This document shows, in pieces, positions 61,077 through 64,000 of a stretch of 64,000 nucleotides of DNA. The DNA comes from UBA4665 sp036388555 (GTDB lineage Bacteria; Patescibacteriota; Saccharimonadia; Saccharimonadales; UBA4665). The position numbers and the translations under genes are program-made. A model generated the notes under the pieces. The model did not search any database and was not told where the DNA came from. It saw only the letters and a list, made by a program, of their open reading frames with translations. The stretch is from the NCBI GenBank assembly GCA_036388555.1, contig DASVRP010000007.1, positions 62,001-126,000 on the forward strand, given 5' to 3'. Every line of letters starts with the position of its first letter. Position 1 is the stretch's first letter.

Positions 61077-62075
61077 TTACCGCTTCCGTTTCTTGGCTTT
61101 GGCAGCTTTGTTGATGATGTTCTCGTTGTATTTACGGATCAATTTCGGCAGGCCGAATATCAGGAACGCCAGCACCAGGATGATGCCACCGATGAGCTTG
61201 TACGGGACGACGTATACGGTCTTCTTGGCCAGCAACAGGTCGCCGTTACTGCCATAGCCGAAGTTACCTTCGATGGTATAACGGCCGAACAACTTCTGTT
61301 CCTTGATCGGATTCTCAAACTTACGGATACTTGCCGGCAGTACGCTGCCTCGCGGCTGGACATTGTTGATCTCCATGTCCTGGATGGTCTTGCCGGCGGT
61401 ATTCTTGACATAGATCTTACCGAACGGCTGGACATGGATATTGCCGAAGTTACGGAACCGTGTGACGACAGTCAGCGGTCCGCCGTTGAAGAGTGAGCTG
61501 GTCTGGCCGTCATGTGCCACCGCGAACGATTCGACGCTCAGCTTCTCAGTGATGGCGCCAGGCACCCGTATGAGGAATATCGAGCCGACACTGGCCGTCA
61601 GGGCGACGTTCTTATCGTTATCGCCCGTCCCGGGCGCGAACCTGATGGCACCATAATACCCGCCGCTGGCGGCGGTGGCCGGGATGTTCAGTGCGATACG
61701 GACCTCGCGGCGCTCATTCGGCTGCAAGGTCATGCCCACGATAGGGGTCACCAGCGATTTGAAGCTGTTGCCCGGGGCACTTTGTTTCTCATCCAATATG
61801 ATACGGGGCTCACCGCTCTCGTCGGTGCTCGGAACGAAGTCATTCGTAACCCCACGGACCGTCACGGCCGTGCTGGTGATGTTCTCTACGGTCATGACGA
61901 CCGTGCGGTTCGTACCTTTCTCAATGGTGAGATCGGTGCGCACCGGTGCGATTTTCAGCCCATTCCCTGCTTCCGGCTTCTTTGCGGCACCCTGTGCGGA
62001 TACCGGCGATACGCCCCCAGCAAGCAGTACAAGCCCGACTATAGCAATAGCCAGAAAGCTCCGTACGTAGATCAT
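61077..62075 (-). CDS. DUF916-like anchored surface protein, third copy
   Basis: 332 aa. Signal peptide (LAIAIVGLVLLAGGVSPVSAQG), first Ig-like domain (LKIAPVRTDLTIEKGTNRTV to about 190), second domain (RFRNFGNIHVQPFGKIYVKN), membrane helix (LIGGIILVLAFLIFGLPKLI) and a short basic end (KKRKR). It matches the proteins at 47194 and 48285 in domain order and in the F/SGN(I/V)HVxPxG motif. AGGGG lies 4 nt before the ATG. It sits between two family A secreted proteins, so the DUF916-like/secreted pairing appears twice in this locus. Confidence 0.72.
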   Translation of the reverse strand: MIYVRSFLAIAIVGLVLLAGGVSPVSAQGAAKKPEAGNGLKIAPVRTDLTIEKGTNRTVVMTVENITSTAVTVRGVTNDFVPSTDESGEPRIILDEKQSAPGNSFKSLVTPIVGMTLQPNERREVRIALNIPATAASGGYYGAIRFAPGTGDNDKNVALTASVGSIFLIRVPGAITEKLSVESFAVAHDGQTSSLFNGGPLTVVTRFRNFGNIHVQPFGKIYVKNTAGKTIQDMEINNVQPRGSVLPASIRKFENPIKEQKLFGRYTIEGNFGYGSNGDLLLAKKTVYVVPYKLIGGIILVLAFLIFGLPKLIRKYNENIINKAAKAKKRKR

Positions 62076-62119
62076 ATTCCCCTCGTGCTTATCCTTCTAG
62101 TAGGTATAGTATCAAACCA

Positions 62120-63199
62120 CTAGAAGTTTGCCAAGCAAATGTAGGAGACTGTGGCCACATACCGGCCGGCCGGCTGATTTCCTGAGACATTGACGATATA
62201 ACTGACGGTCATCTTCCGGTAGTCATCGGTCGTATTGCTGCTGGCGATGATGTCACCGCTGGCAAACCGGAAGTTATTGGGTGTGTTGTACGCAGCGGTC
62301 GGCATCGTCAGTCCCGGGCCGTCCGGCTCGCGACCGACACCCGGACTGCCGTTACTGCGGCCATTGATACCGAACTGGCTGGTACCGACAGCGGAACTGC
62401 CGCCAGTCATAGCCGGGATGACATTCGTACCGGCCGTCATGGTCGCCCCGGCAAGGGTGACACTGTAGCCATACGGCGCATTAGTACTGGCCAGCATCTG
62501 AGAAGTTGCGCTGCGGGTCGCCTTGCTGGAGAGTTCCCCGAAATTGATGAAGCTACCCTCTGCCGTGCCGCAGTTATAGCCGTCTATCGTGATGCCGGTG
62601 CAGAACAGCAGGTACGGCGGTACCTCAGTCGTGATGCTGACACCGATGTTCGTCGCGAAGACGACGACGCCGAAGTCTATCTCGGCACCCGTACCATCGA
62701 GGCTGGCATACGTCGATATCCGCACGAAGTTACTGCCGACATCGTCGGGGTTTTGGATATTCGAGAAGCTGTACGTCAGCGGCTGCGGAGCAGCATTCAC
62801 CGCGGCGGGGCGCGCGATGATCAGGACATTACCCGTCGAGTCGCCGTGGAGCGAGAAATCAGTGACGCCGGTCTGATCAGACAGCGTCGCCGCCGATGCA
62901 TCAAAGCCTGTCGGCGCCGTACACGGGTCTCCCGGCTCATACTGGTAATTGGAGCACACTTCGTAACGTATGGAGCCGATAGGCGCGCTGGTATTGACGT
63001 TGAAGCCGAATTTATACGTGACACCGCCGACACCGTTGGTGCCGTCGGACAGCTGCAATGAACGGAAGCCGAGCTGTACGGCACTGGCATCCGTGAAGAT
63101 AATAAAAGGCACCGCGAGCACGGCGACAAACAGCAGGATACCGGCGCCGAGTTTCACTGGCGACGGTCTGAATTGGAGTAAGTCCCGCATATGCTTCAT
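62120..63199 (-). CDS. Secreted beta-sandwich surface protein (paralogue family A)
   Basis: 359 aa. Signal peptide (LGAGILLFVAVLAVPFIIF). Domain 1 (LQLSDGTNGVGGVTYKFGFN, then CTAPTGFDASAATLSD) is parallel to that of the protein at 59881. Domain 2 has ITTEVPPYLLFCTGITIDGY, LASTNAPYGYSVTLAGATMT and the final strand AGRYVATVSYICLANF. No anchor. A second ATG four codons in is equally plausible as start. Function inferred as a structural surface subunit. Confidence 0.7.
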   Translation of the reverse strand: MKHMRDLLQFRPSPVKLGAGILLFVAVLAVPFIIFTDASAVQLGFRSLQLSDGTNGVGGVTYKFGFNVNTSAPIGSIRYEVCSNYQYEPGDPCTAPTGFDASAATLSDQTGVTDFSLHGDSTGNVLIIARPAAVNAAPQPLTYSFSNIQNPDDVGSNFVRISTYASLDGTGAEIDFGVVVFATNIGVSITTEVPPYLLFCTGITIDGYNCGTAEGSFINFGELSSKATRSATSQMLASTNAPYGYSVTLAGATMTAGTNVIPAMTGGSSAVGTSQFGINGRSNGSPGVGREPDGPGLTMPTAAYNTPNNFRFASGDIIASSNTTDDYRKMTVSYIVNVSGNQPAGRYVATVSYICLANF

Positions 63200-63261
63200 G
63201 ACTGTATACTAATCCGTCATCTTAGTCATTATTACCGCCTGCCATGGATACGTCCAGGCGG

Positions 63262-64000
63262 TTAGTAGGTAGCTGTAGCAATGAGCTGCAGAGTCGTCGT
63301 GTAGATACCGGCCTCAGTCGTACCGGCGGCTTTGGCAGCAAGTTCGATCTGGCTGGACGACCTGTCAGTCGCACCAGGCGTGTGGACGATGTCCTGGCCG
63401 TAGACTGTGTTAATTTCCGCCAACTCAAACTTATGGTTACCAGCAAGACAGCCGTAGTTATCACGCAACTGGTTGGCACCCGTCGGGTTTGTCTGGCCTG
63501 CACCAAGGGCGCTGACACGGATGCCAAACTGTTCGACGTTGGTAGCCGCGGAGTCAGCAACGCAGTTATAGTTAGATGGGCCACTGCTACCGTGAGGCGT
63601 AATAGTGAAAGCACCTGATGTCAGCGTGTCGCCCTTCAGTTTGACGGCGACACCGCCAAGGGCGTTGCTAGCCAGGTCGAAGTTGGCGGTGTTTGTGTAT
63701 GTCACTGTCGTATCGGACAGTACACCGTTACCGTCGCCAAGCGCTACAGCCGTACCGCCAGCGGCGCAGTTAGCACCAGTGTAAACACAGAATATGAGTG
63801 TTTCCTGGACTTTAGCGGTGACGTTCAGGACGTTTGCAGTACTCATAGCAGTACCACCAGCATCAGTAGGTCCACCGTTGGCAGTAGTAGCATTTTCTTT
63901 GGCCTGAGTTGTATCAGGCGTTGTTTGAGAAAAAATCATGATACGAGCGTAGAAAGTCGTGTTTGAGTTAGTCGGATTCGTAAGACCGTTGGTTGTGCCG
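63262..64000 (-). CDS. Secreted beta-sandwich surface protein (family A), N-terminus beyond window
   Basis: The frame stays open to the window edge at 64000, so this is the last 245 codons or so of a longer gene. The residues at the edge (GLTNPTNSNTTFYARIM) match GLTNPTTSNQTFYARIM in the protein at 59881, and the rest runs parallel to its end: LNVTAKVQETLIFCVYTGAN, ANFDLASNALGGVAVKLKGD, GIYTTTLQLIATATY. The pair gives a measure of how fast these surface proteins diverge. Confidence 0.75.
   Translation of the reverse strand, partial: GTTNGLTNPTNSNTTFYARIMIFSQTTPDTTQAKENATTANGGPTDAGGTAMSTANVLNVTAKVQETLIFCVYTGANCAAGGTAVALGDGNGVLSDTTVTYTNTANFDLASNALGGVAVKLKGDTLTSGAFTITPHGSSGPSNYNCVADSAATNVEQFGIRVSALGAGQTNPTGANQLRDNYGCLAGNHKFELAEINTVYGQDIVHTPGATDRSSSQIELAAKAAGTTEAGIYTTTLQLIATATY

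Overview
This window looks like a chromosomal segment of a Candidate Phyla Radiation (Patescibacteria) bacterium, most likely a Candidatus Saccharibacteria (TM7) relative. The reasons are a short alanyl-tRNA synthetase without its C-terminal domain, Gram-positive-style envelope genes (MltG, a CHAP/LysM hydrolase, a LytR_C protein, an FtsA-like ATPase), many signal-peptide or membrane-anchored surface proteins, and the standard genetic code (TGA is used as stop, as in the ATGA and TGATG overlaps). No rRNA or ribosomal protein operon is present to confirm the taxonomy, so this rests on gene content and is inference.

Layout. 0-4.3 kb: a truncated FAD oxidase gene, a possible TIM-barrel protein and an AT-richer 961-codon helicase gene with homing-endonuclease-type repeats and a DUF3883/PD-(D/E)XK-like end. 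4.4-4.6 kb: a tRNA-Leu(CAG), a perfect palindromic terminator and an inverted copy of the tRNA 3' end. 4.7-15 kb: an oligopeptide-binding protein, SecG, a small membrane protein, Xaa-Pro aminopeptidase, a double-HTH regulator, UvrC, two membrane-anchored cohesin-domain proteins, TrhO and a large disordered membrane protein. 15-32.5 kb: an ABC exporter, a GH26-like glycosidase, L25, DedA, an ADP-ribosylglycohydrolase, a uridine-kinase-like protein, UvrA, exonuclease I, Obg and CHAP/LysM. 31.4-38 kb: an envelope/division cluster (MltG, RuvX, membrane proteins, FtsA-like ATPase, LytR_C). 38-64 kb: a surface locus of about 26 kb, almost all on the minus strand, holding an 18-motif kelch protein, fibre-like and beta-sandwich secreted proteins, three membrane-anchored DUF916-like proteins and a PKD-like protein. 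It is interrupted at 53-59 kb by alaS, mnmA and a few plus-strand genes.

Most notable signals. (1) A complete type III hammerhead ribozyme at 54114-54184, with every core nucleotide and all three stems, between a lipoprotein gene and alaS. (2) The helicase / HNH-type repeat / DUF3883 fusion, a candidate defence protein next to a tRNA. (3) A recurring -10 hexamer ending only 6-9 nt before start codons, which implies leaderless mRNAs are common in this genome. (4) A 47-bp degenerate copy of the uvrA 3' end about 420 bp downstream of the real one, bracketing an orphan gene with its own promoter. (5) A surface locus that pairs secreted beta-sandwich paralogues, sharing a short C-terminal strand ending in an aromatic residue, with DUF916-like anchored proteins, reminiscent of WxL operons.
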